Shown: positions 19,576 to 29,954 of the stretch, piece after piece
Position numbering within the stretch: the first letter of the stretch is position 1
Layout: each line of letters opens with the position of its first letter
Assembly: GCF_037055325.1 (NCBI RefSeq)
Contig: NZ_CP146373.1
Span: 2,170,001 to 2,234,000 of the forward strand
Origin: Arachnia propionica
GTDB taxonomy: Bacteria > Actinomycetota > Actinomycetes > Propionibacteriales > Propionibacteriaceae
Reading direction: 5' to 3'
DNA: 64,000 bases
Translations under genes and position numbers: made by a program
Notes under the pieces: generated by a model
The model's database searches: none
What the model was told of the DNA's origin: nothing
What the model saw: only the letters and a program-made list of their open reading frames with translations

Positions 19576-20072
19576 CCCACCTCCCGCGACGAGCCATGAC
19601 CGCAGCCGTCATGGCTGTCACACTGCTCGGCGCTTGCACGCCCACCGAACCAACCAGCCCCACCCCTGAGGAAACCTCCATGTCAATTCAGCAAGAAGGG
19701 GCCCCCTACCCCGCAGACCTGGACCACCTCGACGACATCCTCACCCTCGGAAAAACCACCTTCCCAGAAGGTGCTACTGACATTACGGTCTCACCGGCCC
19801 TCAAGACTGCAGGAGCCTCACCCGGAGCCTGGGGATACGTCATCGCCTATTACGCGGAACCGCAACCCATCCGTGACCACCTCAATACATACACCGGAGA
19901 TTTAGGAAATGGCGTAGATCACTATCCCGAAGCTAGATCTGCTATCCACGCCAAAGACATCGATATGACAAAAATTCAGCAACCATGGATCACCGGCTTT
20001 AAAAACGCAGAAATCATCATTGAACGCCCTCTTGGTCGGTGTTGGCTTATCATTCGCGGCGGATTCCGCTAA
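19572..20072 (+). CDS. lipoprotein, putative immunity protein of the 19192 toxin
   Basis: This 166-residue protein has a lipoprotein signal peptide (basic MTHLPRR, hydrophobic core, lipobox LLGAC with Cys near residue 22) and a short Thr/Pro linker. A small globular domain follows, ending IIIERPLGRCWLIIRGG. Its ATG overlaps the toxin-module stop (ATGA), the hallmark arrangement of an effector and its immunity protein. Placement outside the membrane would fit protection against an incoming toxin. A second, frameshifted copy follows 33 bp later. The function is inferred from position only. Confidence 0.62.
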   Translation: MTHLPRRAMTAAVMAVTLLGACTPTEPTSPTPEETSMSIQQEGAPYPADLDHLDDILTLGKTTFPEGATDITVSPALKTAGASPGAWGYVIAYYAEPQPIRDHLNTYTGDLGNGVDHYPEARSAIHAKDIDMTKIQQPWITGFKNAEIIIERPLGRCWLIIRGGFR

Positions 20073-20105
20073 CCCCCGCTCATGCATCACGATAAGCACA
20101 CTCCC

Positions 20106-20616
20106 ATGACACATTCACCACGACAAACCATAATCGCAGCCACGACGGCTGCGGTGGTCGTCGCGCTAACTGGTTGCGCCAACCCCTTCCCCCAGCATCC
20201 AGTTCACACCAGAAGAAACCATCACCCCCACCGGAATGGAGAACGCCCCCTACCCCGCTGATCTCGATCATCTCGACGACATCCTTGCTCTCGGCAAGAC
20301 CACCCTTCCTGAAGGTGCTACCGACATTACGGTCTCACCGGCCCTCAAGACTGCAGAAGCATCGCCCGGAACCTGGGGATACGTCATCGCCTACCACGCC
20401 CAACCGCAATCCATAAGAGACCACTTCGACACATACACCAGCTTTGATGGAAGTTTCCTGGAAAAATACCCAGATGATGAACCCCCATCAGGCATCAAGG
20501 ATATTGATTTCACCGACATTAAACACCCTGTTATCACCGGTTTTGGCAAAGTCAAACTCGTTATCGAACGCCCCCTAGGCCGGTGTTGGCTCCTCATCCG
20601 CGGAGCACCCCGCTAG
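20106..20616 (+). pseudogene. second copy of the immunity-like lipoprotein, split by a frameshift
   Basis: The 5' part encodes a good lipoprotein signal (MTHSPRQTIIAATT...LTGC). It then leaves the homologous frame at a run of five C at 20189-20193. Removing one C restores a continuous frame SIQFTPEETITPTG into the downstream domain (ATG at 20236, 126 residues), which is very similar to the 19572 protein throughout (YPADLDHLDDI, TDITVSPALKTA, ERPLGRCWLLIRG). As written, only the cytosolic 126-residue part could be made from 20236. The cause could be a mutation, phase variation or a sequencing error. Confidence 0.65.
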
Positions 20617-20658
20617 CCCCCACACAAGCGCACGGAACGGTTTAACCAGTGTCAGCAG

Positions 20659-21444
20659 TCATTGCCGATCGGGAGCCAATAGCCCACAGAGCACCTCGGG
20701 GAAACGCAACGCTTGCACATCGGGCGGGTACGGTCCGGGGAAACGCGACGCGGTGAGCGCCTGGAGGCTGGCGGCCATCAGGCCTGCCCGCCCAGCGGGC
20801 AGGCCTGCAGCCAGGAGGGTGCCGCAGGCCCCGGCCAGCACGTCGCCGGAACCGGCCTGGGCCGTCCATGCGGGGCCGGGCAGCGCCAGTCGCACGGAAC
20901 CGTCGGGCGAGGCCACCGGCTGGATGGCCCCTTTGAGGAGCACCGTCGCGCCGAATCGTCCGGCGGCGAGGACCGCGGCGGCCACCGGGTCGGCCTCGAT
21001 CTCGCCGCGCTCCACTCCGAGGAGCCGGGCCAGTTCACCCGCGTGGGGAGTCAGGAGGGTCTCGGCGGGCAGGTCGGTGGGCAGCTGCCTGAGCGCGTCC
21101 GCGTCGATCACCAGCGACACCCGTCGTTCCAGCGCCTCCCGGAAACGGGCCGCGGCGTCGTCCAGAGCTCCCCAGCCCGATCCGACGACCACGGCCTGGA
21201 CCTGCCCGTCGGCGAGCACGACGCTCGGGAAACGCCCCACCACGAGATCACGGGGAGCGGAGCCGAGATAGCGCACCATCCCGGGCCCGGCACCGAGCGC
21301 ACCTGCGATCGCCAGCAGAGCAGCTCCCGGGTACTGCCGGGAACCGGCGTCGATTCCGACCACACCGCGCGTGTACTTGTGGCTCGCAGCTCCCGGAACC
21401 GGCCACCAGGCCGCGATCTCCCCAGTCGTCACGACATCGGTCAC
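20659..21444 (-). CDS. nnrD: ADP/ATP-dependent NAD(P)H-hydrate dehydratase
   Basis: The enzyme repairs hydrated NADH and NADPH. The 261 residues form the ribokinase-like dehydratase domain, with KYTRGVVGIDAGS near the start, LLTPHAGELARLLG, LLKGA, and the nucleotide-binding AWTAQAGSGDVLAG motif. In many actinobacteria this domain is fused behind an NnrE epimerase domain; here only the dehydratase half is present. The start is taken as GTG at 21444, which overlaps the acpS stop (GTGA); GTG at 21453 is an alternative. It is the last gene of glmS-acpS-nnrD, read leftward. Confidence 0.9.
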   Translation of the reverse strand: MTDVVTTGEIAAWWPVPGAASHKYTRGVVGIDAGSRQYPGAALLAIAGALGAGPGMVRYLGSAPRDLVVGRFPSVVLADGQVQAVVVGSGWGALDDAAARFREALERRVSLVIDADALRQLPTDLPAETLLTPHAGELARLLGVERGEIEADPVAAAVLAAGRFGATVLLKGAIQPVASPDGSVRLALPGPAWTAQAGSGDVLAGACGTLLAAGLPAGRAGLMAASLQALTASRFPGPYPPDVQALRFPEVLCGLLAPDRQ

Positions 21445-21791
21445 GCCTCGCACACCACCGTGGCGCTTGCGAATCCACCGTCATGGGAGACACTGAGGTG
21501 GATTCGGGCGACCCCCAGTTCCGCGAGTCGCTCGGCAACAGTTCCGGTCACCACGAACGACGGCTCCCCGGCCTCGGACCTGACCACCTCCGCGTCCAGC
21601 CAGCTCATGCCTCCGGGACTGCCGAGCGCCTTGGCGAGGGCCTCCTTCGCCGCGAACCGTGCGGCCTGCGACTGCACAGGAAGCGCACGTTCCTCAGGTG
21701 TCAGGAGGCGCTCAGCAACCCCGGGGCGACGCCTCAGCATCGCCTCGAACCGCTCGACGACGCACAGGTCCGTGCCGATGCCGACGATCAT
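21441..21791 (-). CDS. acpS: holo-[acyl-carrier-protein] synthase
   Basis: This phosphopantetheinyl transferase activates the acyl carrier protein of fatty acid synthesis. The 116 residues show the AcpS signature: MIVGIGTDLCVVERF with the metal-binding Asp at residue 8, and FAAKEALAKALG with the catalytic Glu and Lys. The C-terminus reads HLSVSHDGGFASATVV. It lies 15 nt downstream of glmS and overlaps nnrD by 4 bases. The length and motifs are normal. Confidence 0.95.
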   Translation of the reverse strand: MIVGIGTDLCVVERFEAMLRRRPGVAERLLTPEERALPVQSQAARFAAKEALAKALGSPGGMSWLDAEVVRSEAGEPSFVVTGTVAERLAELGVARIHLSVSHDGGFASATVVCEA

Positions 21792-21806
21792 GAGCCCACC
21801 CCTGGG

Positions 21807-23636
<1,830 letters not shown>

Positions 23637-23796
23637 GTTGGCAAACTGTACATCAGAAATGCACGTTTCTTGACCCTCACCTTCGGCTCCACATGCAATA
23701 CTATCGTCAAGACTTCAATTACTATTGGGGGTCCGGGGCCCTTCACAGACCTGTAAAAGCCGGCCAACCCGGCGCCGGAACACCGCAAGTCCTCAC

Positions 23797-23802
23797 TATG
23801 CT
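23797..23802 (+). promoter_or_regulatory. nadE: -10 box (TATGCT) for a leaderless nadE mRNA
   Basis: TATGCT ends 6 nt before the nadE ATG at 23809 and no ribosome binding site lies between. Transcription would start at or near the A of ATG, as at 3371-3383. The -35 region is not recognisable. Confidence 0.45.
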
Positions 23803-23808
23803 TCCCGC

Positions 23809-25872
23809 ATGGACTTCTTCAATGCCTACGCCCAAGGTTTCGCCCGGGTGGCCGCCGCGACACTGCCCGTCGCCGATTTCGATCCGGCCACCAACGCGAG
23901 CCGCACCCTCGAGGTGGTGCGTGAGGCACACGACCGGGGTGTGGCCGCGGTGGCCTTCCCCGAGCTGGGCATCAGCGGTTATGCCATTGACGATCTGTTG
24001 CTCAACGATTCACTGCTGGATGCCGTCCACGAGGCCGTGGCCCGGCTGCGCCGGGAGAGCGCGGAACTCCGCCCCCTGTTCGCCGTCGGCGCCCCCGTGG
24101 CGCTGGGCAACCGACTGTACAACTGCGCCGTGGTGATCCAGAGCGGCGAAATACGAGGAATCGTCCCCAAGTCCTATCTCCCCAATTACCGGGAGTTCTA
24201 CGAGAAGCGTCACTTCGCCCCGGGAACGAACGACCTGCCGCCCACGGTGGACATCCCCGACTGGGGGACGCTGATTCCTGTGGGGAACGACCTGATCTTC
24301 GCCGCTTCCGATGTTCCCGACCTCCGGATCCACGTCGAGATCTGCGAAGACATGTGGGTTCCGGTGCCGCCCAGCCACCTCGCCGCCCTGGCCGGAGCGA
24401 CCGTGTTGCTGAACCTGTCGGCCTCCCCCATCACCATCGCGAAGGCAGCCGACCGGCGAGCGCTCGCCGCCGCCACGTCGAGTCGTTGCCTGGCTGCCCA
24501 CGTCTACGCGGCGGCAATGTTTGGGGAGTCCACCACAGACCTGTCGTGGGACGGACAGACGATCATCCACGAACTCGGTTCCCTCCTCGCGGAGGGCGAA
24601 CGTTTCCCCGACTCAGCGCGACTCACCGTCGCCGACGTCGACCTGGAACGCATCCGCCAGGAAAGGCTGCGCCAGGGGTCCTTCGACGACAACCTCCGGG
24701 GCCTGGACGGCCCCCTGCGCCACGAGGTGGTCGGTTTCGCCCTCGCCCCCCCAGCGGGAGATCTCGGGCTGGAGCGCCCCGTGGACCGCTTCCCTTTCGT
24801 GCCCAACGATTCCGACCGTTTGGAGCAGGACTGCTACGAGGGCTACAACATCCAGGTCTCAGGCCTGGAACGGCGCATGCTGGCCATCGGCAGCGGCGAC
24901 CCGACCCATGCGCCACGCCTGTGCATCGGGGTCTCGGGGGGCCTGGACTCCACCCATGCGCTGATCGTCGCCGCCAAAGCCTGTGATCGCCTGGGCCTGC
25001 CCCGCACCCACGTGCTGGCCTGGACCATGCCCGGGTTCGCGACGACCGAACACACCCGCAGCAACGCCCAGGCACTCTCGGAGGCCCTCGGGGTGAGTTT
25101 CGCCACCGTCGACATCCGCCCCATGGCGAAACAGATGCTGGAAGATCTCGGTCACCCCTACTCGGACGGCGAGGAGACCTACGACATCACCTTCGAAAAC
25201 GTCCAGGCCGGCATCCGCTACGACTTCTTATTCCGGGCCGCGAACCACCACGGTGGAATCGTCGTGGGCACCGGCGACCTGTCGGAGCTGGCACTCGGCT
25301 GGTGCACCTTCGGGGTCGGCGATCACATGAGCCACTACAACGTGAACGCGGGGGTCCCGAAGACCCTGATCCAGCACCTCATCCGCTGGGTGGTCTCCTC
25401 CGGGCAGTTCGACGACGAGGTGAACCAGGTGCTGATATCGGTGTTGAACACCGAGATCACCCCGGAACTGATCCCCACGAAACCGGGAGAGGTCCCGCAG
25501 TCCACCCAGGCGACGATCGGCCCCTACGAACTACAGGATTTCACCCTGTACCACCTTCTACGGCACGGTCTTCGTCCCCGCCGGGTCGCGTTCCTGGCCC
25601 ATCACGCCTGGCGTGACGCGACTACCGGCAGCTGGCCCGCGGGGCTTCCCGAGGAGGACCGTCACTCCTACGACCTGGCGGCAATCCGTCACTGGCTGGA
25701 GGTTTTCGTGCGGCGTTTCGCAACAAACCAGTTCAAGCGCAGCACCCTCCCGAACGGCCCGAAGGTGGTTCCTGGCGGTTCCCTGTCGCCGCGCGGTGAC
25801 TGGCGGATGCCCTCCGACATCGGCCCTCGCATCTGGCTTGAGGAGATCGCCCGCGACGTCCCATCGGCCTGA
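23809..25872 (+). CDS. nadE: glutamine-dependent NAD+ synthetase
   Basis: The enzyme catalyses the last step of NAD biosynthesis. It has an N-terminal nitrilase-type glutaminase domain (about residues 10-290, with FPELGISGY glutamate, PKSYLPNYREF lysine and HVEICEDMW cysteine). The C-terminal ATP pyrophosphatase domain has the GVSGGLDSTHAL P-loop. At 687 residues it matches the long, ammonia-channelling actinobacterial form. The ATG at 23809 begins MDFFNAYAQGFARVA, as in relatives; an ATG further upstream has no support. It is divergent from glmS and upstream of coaA. Confidence 0.95.
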   Translation: MDFFNAYAQGFARVAAATLPVADFDPATNASRTLEVVREAHDRGVAAVAFPELGISGYAIDDLLLNDSLLDAVHEAVARLRRESAELRPLFAVGAPVALGNRLYNCAVVIQSGEIRGIVPKSYLPNYREFYEKRHFAPGTNDLPPTVDIPDWGTLIPVGNDLIFAASDVPDLRIHVEICEDMWVPVPPSHLAALAGATVLLNLSASPITIAKAADRRALAAATSSRCLAAHVYAAAMFGESTTDLSWDGQTIIHELGSLLAEGERFPDSARLTVADVDLERIRQERLRQGSFDDNLRGLDGPLRHEVVGFALAPPAGDLGLERPVDRFPFVPNDSDRLEQDCYEGYNIQVSGLERRMLAIGSGDPTHAPRLCIGVSGGLDSTHALIVAAKACDRLGLPRTHVLAWTMPGFATTEHTRSNAQALSEALGVSFATVDIRPMAKQMLEDLGHPYSDGEETYDITFENVQAGIRYDFLFRAANHHGGIVVGTGDLSELALGWCTFGVGDHMSHYNVNAGVPKTLIQHLIRWVVSSGQFDDEVNQVLISVLNTEITPELIPTKPGEVPQSTQATIGPYELQDFTLYHLLRHGLRPRRVAFLAHHAWRDATTGSWPAGLPEEDRHSYDLAAIRHWLEVFVRRFATNQFKRSTLPNGPKVVPGGSLSPRGDWRMPSDIGPRIWLEEIARDVPSA

Positions 25873-25947
25873 CCCCTTGGTCCGACCAACTTGGCGACGC
25901 CCTGCTAGCATTTTTGGCGACTCGGCCCATCCCGATGGAGTGAAGAA

Positions 25948-26880
25948 GTGTCCCGACCTTACGTGGTGCTGCGGCGAGGTGCCTGGGCCTCGCTGGCAAA
26001 CAACACCGAGATCGACCTCGATGCTGCAACTCTCGAGCGGCTGCGTGGTCTAGGCGACCCGACCTCTCCCGAGGACATCGCCGAGATCTACCGTCCCCTG
26101 ACCCAGCTGCTGCACCTCTACATCGCCAATGCGGGCCGGCTGCGCGAGAACTCGAACCGGTTTTTGAACCTGAAGGTGCGCAGCACTCCATTCGTGATCG
26201 GGGTCGCGGGCTCCGTGGCGGTCGGGAAATCGACGACAGCGCGTCTGCTGCGGGAACTACTGCGGCGCGCCCCGGGAAACCCGAAGGTGGACCTGATCAC
26301 CACCGATGGTTTCCTGCTACCGACCGCGGAACTGGAAAGACGGGGCCTGATGGAACGCAAGGGATTCCCCGAATCCTACGATCGCCGGGCGTTGTTGCAG
26401 TTCGTGATCGACGTGAAATCCGGGGAGCCCCGAGTGACGGCCCCTGTCTACAGCCACATCATCTACGACATCGTCCCGGACGAACAGACGGTGATAGAGC
26501 GCCCCGACATCCTGATAGTCGAGGGCCTCAACGTACTGCAGCCGGCACGCGTGGACACGAACGGTCGCTCAGGCGCCACGGTGAGCGATTTCTTCGACTT
26601 CTCGGTCTACGTGGACGCCGACGAGACCGACATCAAACGCTGGTTTCTGGATCGTTTCATGGTGCTGCGAGACACCGCTTTCCACGACCCGAGGAGTTTT
26701 TTCAAACGCTTCACCCAGCTGAGCCGGGCGGAGGCGCTGCAGTTCGGCAGTCACATTTGGAACACCATCAACGGGCCGAATCTACGTGAAAACATCGAAA
26801 CCACTCGGGACCGGGCCACCGCGATTCTCCGCAAGGGCCCGGATCACCGGGTGCAAACCATTTCCATCCGAAAGGTCTGA
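25948..26880 (+). CDS. coaA: type I pantothenate kinase
   Basis: CoaA phosphorylates pantothenate, the first committed step to coenzyme A. The 310 residues carry the P-loop GSVAVGKS at 88-95, the TTDGFLLP segment, and the MERKGFPESYDRRALL region typical of type I kinases. The start is GTG at 25948 with GAAGAA directly before it. The gene stands between nadE on the same strand and the convergent glmM. The length is normal. Confidence 0.95.
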   Translation: MSRPYVVLRRGAWASLANNTEIDLDAATLERLRGLGDPTSPEDIAEIYRPLTQLLHLYIANAGRLRENSNRFLNLKVRSTPFVIGVAGSVAVGKSTTARLLRELLRRAPGNPKVDLITTDGFLLPTAELERRGLMERKGFPESYDRRALLQFVIDVKSGEPRVTAPVYSHIIYDIVPDEQTVIERPDILIVEGLNVLQPARVDTNGRSGATVSDFFDFSVYVDADETDIKRWFLDRFMVLRDTAFHDPRSFFKRFTQLSRAEALQFGSHIWNTINGPNLRENIETTRDRATAILRKGPDHRVQTISIRKV

Positions 26881-26893
26881 TCCTTCCAGCTGG

Positions 26894-28246
26894 TCAGATG
26901 GCGAGCTGCTTCTTGACGAGGGCCGCCAGCCTTTCAGCCACCTCGCGGGCCTGGGCGTCGGTCGGGGCCTCGACCATGACCCGCACCACCGGTTCGGTAC
27001 CGGAAGGTCGCAGCAGGACCCGGCCCGATGTGCCGAGCTCGTGGCTGGCGTCGGCGACGGCGGCGGTGATCTCGTTGTCAATCCCGGCACGGAGCTTGTC
27101 GACACCACGGACGTTGATGACCACCTGGGGAAGTTTCGTCATCACCGAGGCCAGTTCTTTCAAGGACTTACCGGTGGTCGCGACCCGCTTGGCCAGGTGG
27201 AGGCCGGTCAGGACACCGTCACCGGTGGTCGCGAACTCATTCATGATCACATGCCCGGACTGTTCCCCACCGAGGGAGAAACCGTTGGCGCTCATCGACT
27301 CCAGCACGTAGCGGTCCCCGACCTTGGTCTGATCAATACGGATGCCGTGTTCAGCGAGGGCCAGTTTCAACCCGAGATTGCTCATCACGGTTGCGACGAC
27401 GGTGTTGGAGGCCAGCCGGTGGTCTTCCTGCAGAGCCAGAGCGAGAATCGCGAGGATCTGGTCGCCGTCGACAAGATTGCCCTCGTGGTCCACCGCGAGG
27501 CACCTGTCGGCGTCTCCGTCGAAGGCCAGACCGAGGTCCGCCGACGACGAGAGCACCGCCTTCTGCAGGTCTTCGGGGTGGGTGGAGCCACAGCCTGCGT
27601 TGATGTTGATGCCGTCCGGGGACGCATGGATGGCGGTCACCGACGCCCCGGCCGCCTCGAAGGCAGCGATGGCGGTCTCGTAGGAGGCACCATTGGCACA
27701 GTCGAGAACGATGGTCAGGCCTGCCAAGGGTTTCTCGGCCCGCAACGACTTCACCAGGTGCGCGATGTAGGAGTCAACGGCATGGTGCTGGTCAATGATG
27801 CGCCCCACCTTGTCCCCAACAGGACGCTGCCATTCCTCCCCCATCCGGTCCTCGATGGCGTCCTCCAAGGAATCGTCGAGCTTCACACCACCGCGGGCGA
27901 AGAACTTGATCCCGTTGTCGGGCATGTCGTTGTGGGATGCGGAGATCATCACTCCGAGGTCGGTGCGGTACTCGCCCACGAGGTAGGCCGCAGCCGGCGT
28001 GGGAACCACCCCGACACGCAGCACATCGACGCCGGCGCTGGCCAGCCCCGCACAGACCGCGGCCTCCAGGAACTCGCCGGAGGCGCGGGGGTCGCGGGCC
28101 ACCAAAGCGGTCGGTTGCCGCCGCCCGAACACCCCGGCCTCACCGAGAGTGTGGGCTGCCGCAACCGACAGATTGAGGGCCAGTTCAGCAGTCAGTTCCT
28201 GATTCGCGACGCCGCGCACGCCGTCGGTTCCGAAGAGTCGAGCCAT
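26894..28246 (-). CDS. glmM: phosphoglucosamine mutase
   Basis: GlmM converts glucosamine 6-phosphate to the 1-phosphate, the step after GlmS. The 450 residues contain the phosphoserine loop ISASHNDMP with Ser104, the metal-binding DGDADR motif, and the substrate loop GGEQSGH. The ATG at 28246 ([12 protein letters not shown]) is the universal GlmM start; the extra 16 codons upstream are not conserved. It follows rpsI on the same strand with a terminator between them. Confidence 0.95.
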   Translation of the reverse strand: MARLFGTDGVRGVANQELTAELALNLSVAAAHTLGEAGVFGRRQPTALVARDPRASGEFLEAAVCAGLASAGVDVLRVGVVPTPAAAYLVGEYRTDLGVMISASHNDMPDNGIKFFARGGVKLDDSLEDAIEDRMGEEWQRPVGDKVGRIIDQHHAVDSYIAHLVKSLRAEKPLAGLTIVLDCANGASYETAIAAFEAAGASVTAIHASPDGININAGCGSTHPEDLQKAVLSSSADLGLAFDGDADRCLAVDHEGNLVDGDQILAILALALQEDHRLASNTVVATVMSNLGLKLALAEHGIRIDQTKVGDRYVLESMSANGFSLGGEQSGHVIMNEFATTGDGVLTGLHLAKRVATTGKSLKELASVMTKLPQVVINVRGVDKLRAGIDNEITAAVADASHELGTSGRVLLRPSGTEPVVRVMVEAPTDAQAREVAERLAALVKKQLAI

Positions 28247-28310
28247 GCAGGCAAGCTTAGGCCCTGTCGTGATAGTCATGCCCAGCAGCTGCACGGTGAC
28301 CGGACGCGAC

Positions 28311-28344
28311 GAAAACGCCCCCGCAAAACCGCGGGGGCGTTTTC
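28311..28344 (-). terminator. Rho-independent terminator after rpsI
   Basis: GAAAACGCCCCCGC and GCGGGGGCGTTTTC form a perfect 14-bp stem with a 6-nt loop, 20 nt beyond the rpsI stop. The A/T tracts at the base give a U-rich 3' side on the minus strand. It separates the rplM-rpsI unit from glmM. Confidence 0.88.
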
Positions 28345-28363
28345 GTGCAGATCCGGGATGGGA

Positions 28364-28891
28364 TCAGCGCTTGGAGTACTGCGGAGCTTTGCGGGCCTTC
28401 TTGAGGCCGGCCTTCTTGCGTTCCTTGACGCGGGCGTCGCGGGTCAACATCCCAGCCTTCTTCAAGGCGGGGCGGCTGGCCTCGGCGTCGACCTCATTGA
28501 GCGCCCGGGCGATACCGAGGCGCAGCGCACCGGCCTGACCGGTGACACCACCGCCGTCGATGCGGGCGATGACGTCGTAGGAGCCCGTGACCCCTGCCGT
28601 CGCGAACGGGTCGGAGACCAGCTGCTGGTGAACCTTGTTCGGGAAGTAGTCCTCGAGAGTACGACCGTTGATGGCCCACTGACCGGAGCCCGGCACGATG
28701 CGCACGCGTGCGACGGCCTCCTTGCGGCGACCGGTGGCGGCTCCCGGAGCAATGATCGCGGCCCGGCTGGTCTCGCTAGCGGCGGTCCCGGGGTTGGAGT
28801 CGGAGCGGTAGGCGATCTCTCGGTCCTGCTCGTCGACGAACGGCTTGATCTCGTCAGCGGTCTCCTCGACCGCGGTGGTGGTCTCAGTCAT
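28364..28891 (-). CDS. rpsI: 30S ribosomal protein S9
   Basis: S9 sits in the head of the 30S subunit and contacts the P-site tRNA through its C-terminal tail, here ending APQYSKR. The 175 residues comprise an acidic N-terminal extension of about 45 residues, as in other actinobacteria, then the conserved [12 protein letters not shown] and [16 protein letters not shown] blocks. The ATG at 28891 is chosen over one at 28909. It follows rplM by 14 nt, the near-universal L13-S9 pair. Confidence 0.97.
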   Translation of the reverse strand: MTETTTAVEETADEIKPFVDEQDREIAYRSDSNPGTAASETSRAAIIAPGAATGRRKEAVARVRIVPGSGQWAINGRTLEDYFPNKVHQQLVSDPFATAGVTGSYDVIARIDGGGVTGQAGALRLGIARALNEVDAEASRPALKKAGMLTRDARVKERKKAGLKKARKAPQYSKR

Positions 28892-28905
28892 CGAACTTCC
28901 TCGGC

Positions 28906-29349
28906 TCACTGGGCAATCTGGGTGATCTCAAAGGGCTGCGGCTTCTGCGCGGCATGCGGGTGCTCCGGCCCGGAGTACACCTTGAGCTTGCCGATGAGCC
29001 GGCGGCTCAGCTTGTTCTTGGGCAGCATGCCCCAGACGGCGCGTTCCACGGCCTTGCGGGGGTCCTTCTCCAGCAATTCGCCGATGGAGACAGCCTTGAG
29101 GCCACCGGGACGTCCGGAATGGGAATAGCGCATGTCATCGGTGCGCTTGTTGCCCGTGAGGGCAATCTTGGAAGCGTTGACGACGACCACGAAGTCACCA
29201 CCATCGACGTGCGGCGCGTAGGTCGGCTTGTGCTTGCCGCGCAGCAGCGTGGCGACCTGGGAGGCCAGACGACCGAGGACAACGTCTTCAGCATCGATCA
29301 CATGCCAGTTCCGGGCGAGATCGCCAGGCTTTGGGGTGTACGTGGACAC
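28906..29349 (-). CDS. rplM: 50S ribosomal protein L13
   Basis: L13 is an early-assembly 50S protein. From the GTG at 29349 the product is 147 residues beginning [20 protein letters not shown], matching the actinobacterial form in length and start. GGAAG lies 6 nt upstream of the GTG. An ATG four codons earlier (29361) is the alternative. The conserved [15 protein letters not shown] and GPEHPHAAQ motifs are present. It is the first gene of the rplM-rpsI operon. Confidence 0.96.
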   Translation of the reverse strand: MSTYTPKPGDLARNWHVIDAEDVVLGRLASQVATLLRGKHKPTYAPHVDGGDFVVVVNASKIALTGNKRTDDMRYSHSGRPGGLKAVSIGELLEKDPRKAVERAVWGMLPKNKLSRRLIGKLKVYSGPEHPHAAQKPQPFEITQIAQ

Positions 29350-29468
29350 AGCAACTTCCATTCGTTATCAAACACTTGAGAGGTCGCACACGCGCAGCCG
29401 CTCGATCGCAAGGGTCGACGGCACGGCGCGCAACAGCTGCCTAGTCTATGTGCAGGAAACGGGTTCGG

Positions 29469-29954
29469 TCAAAAACCACCGCATCCCGGCCTTTTTCCCG
29501 CATGTTCCCGCTCGAAGGCGAGCAAGGTTTCCTTTACACCGAGCCCATAGGCATATCCGCCAAGACCCCTGTCGCCACGAATCACCCGGTGGCACGGAAC
29601 CACGACAGCCACCTGGTTACGGGCACAGGCACCCGCCGCAGCACGTGCGGCGGCGGGACGCCCGGCCATGGCCGCCAGCTCCGAGTAGGAGACGGTGCAC
29701 CCCGGCGGGATTCTGCGCATCACCTCCCTGACCACGGCGTGGAACTCCCCACCGGGTTGGGCCACCGGGATTTCATCCAGGGCCAACAGCTCACCGCCGG
29801 CGTAGGCCCGCAACGCGCACAGGATCGGGTGATTTCCGGGCGCTTCAGGCAGCCCGCGGGAGGAAACGCCGTGACGGCAGCTGATCAACTCGTCGTCCTC
29901 GATGATGACCGTCCAGTTTCCTCCGGGCAGGGTGATGATGGCTTCGTTTTTCAC
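29469..29954 (-). CDS. ogt: methylated-DNA-protein cysteine methyltransferase (Ogt)
   Basis: This suicide repair protein removes alkyl groups from O6-guanine. The 161 residues end in the MGMT domain with the active-site motif VVPCHRVI and the helix-turn-helix VSYSELAAMAGRPAAARAA. The start is taken as GTG at 29954, which overlaps the stop of the Ada/AlkA gene (GTGA) and has AAGGAGAG in front. The two genes form an alkylation-repair operon. The final segment KETLLAFERE is typical of the family. Confidence 0.93.
   Translation of the reverse strand: MKNEAIITLPGGNWTVIIEDDELISCRHGVSSRGLPEAPGNHPILCALRAYAGGELLALDEIPVAQPGGEFHAVVREVMRRIPPGCTVSYSELAAMAGRPAAARAAAGACARNQVAVVVPCHRVIRGDRGLGGYAYGLGVKETLLAFEREHAGKRPGCGGF

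Noticed and set aside
26786-29128. 780-codon plus-strand frame
   Set aside because: It is antisense to glmM, rpsI and rplM. No domain is recognisable.
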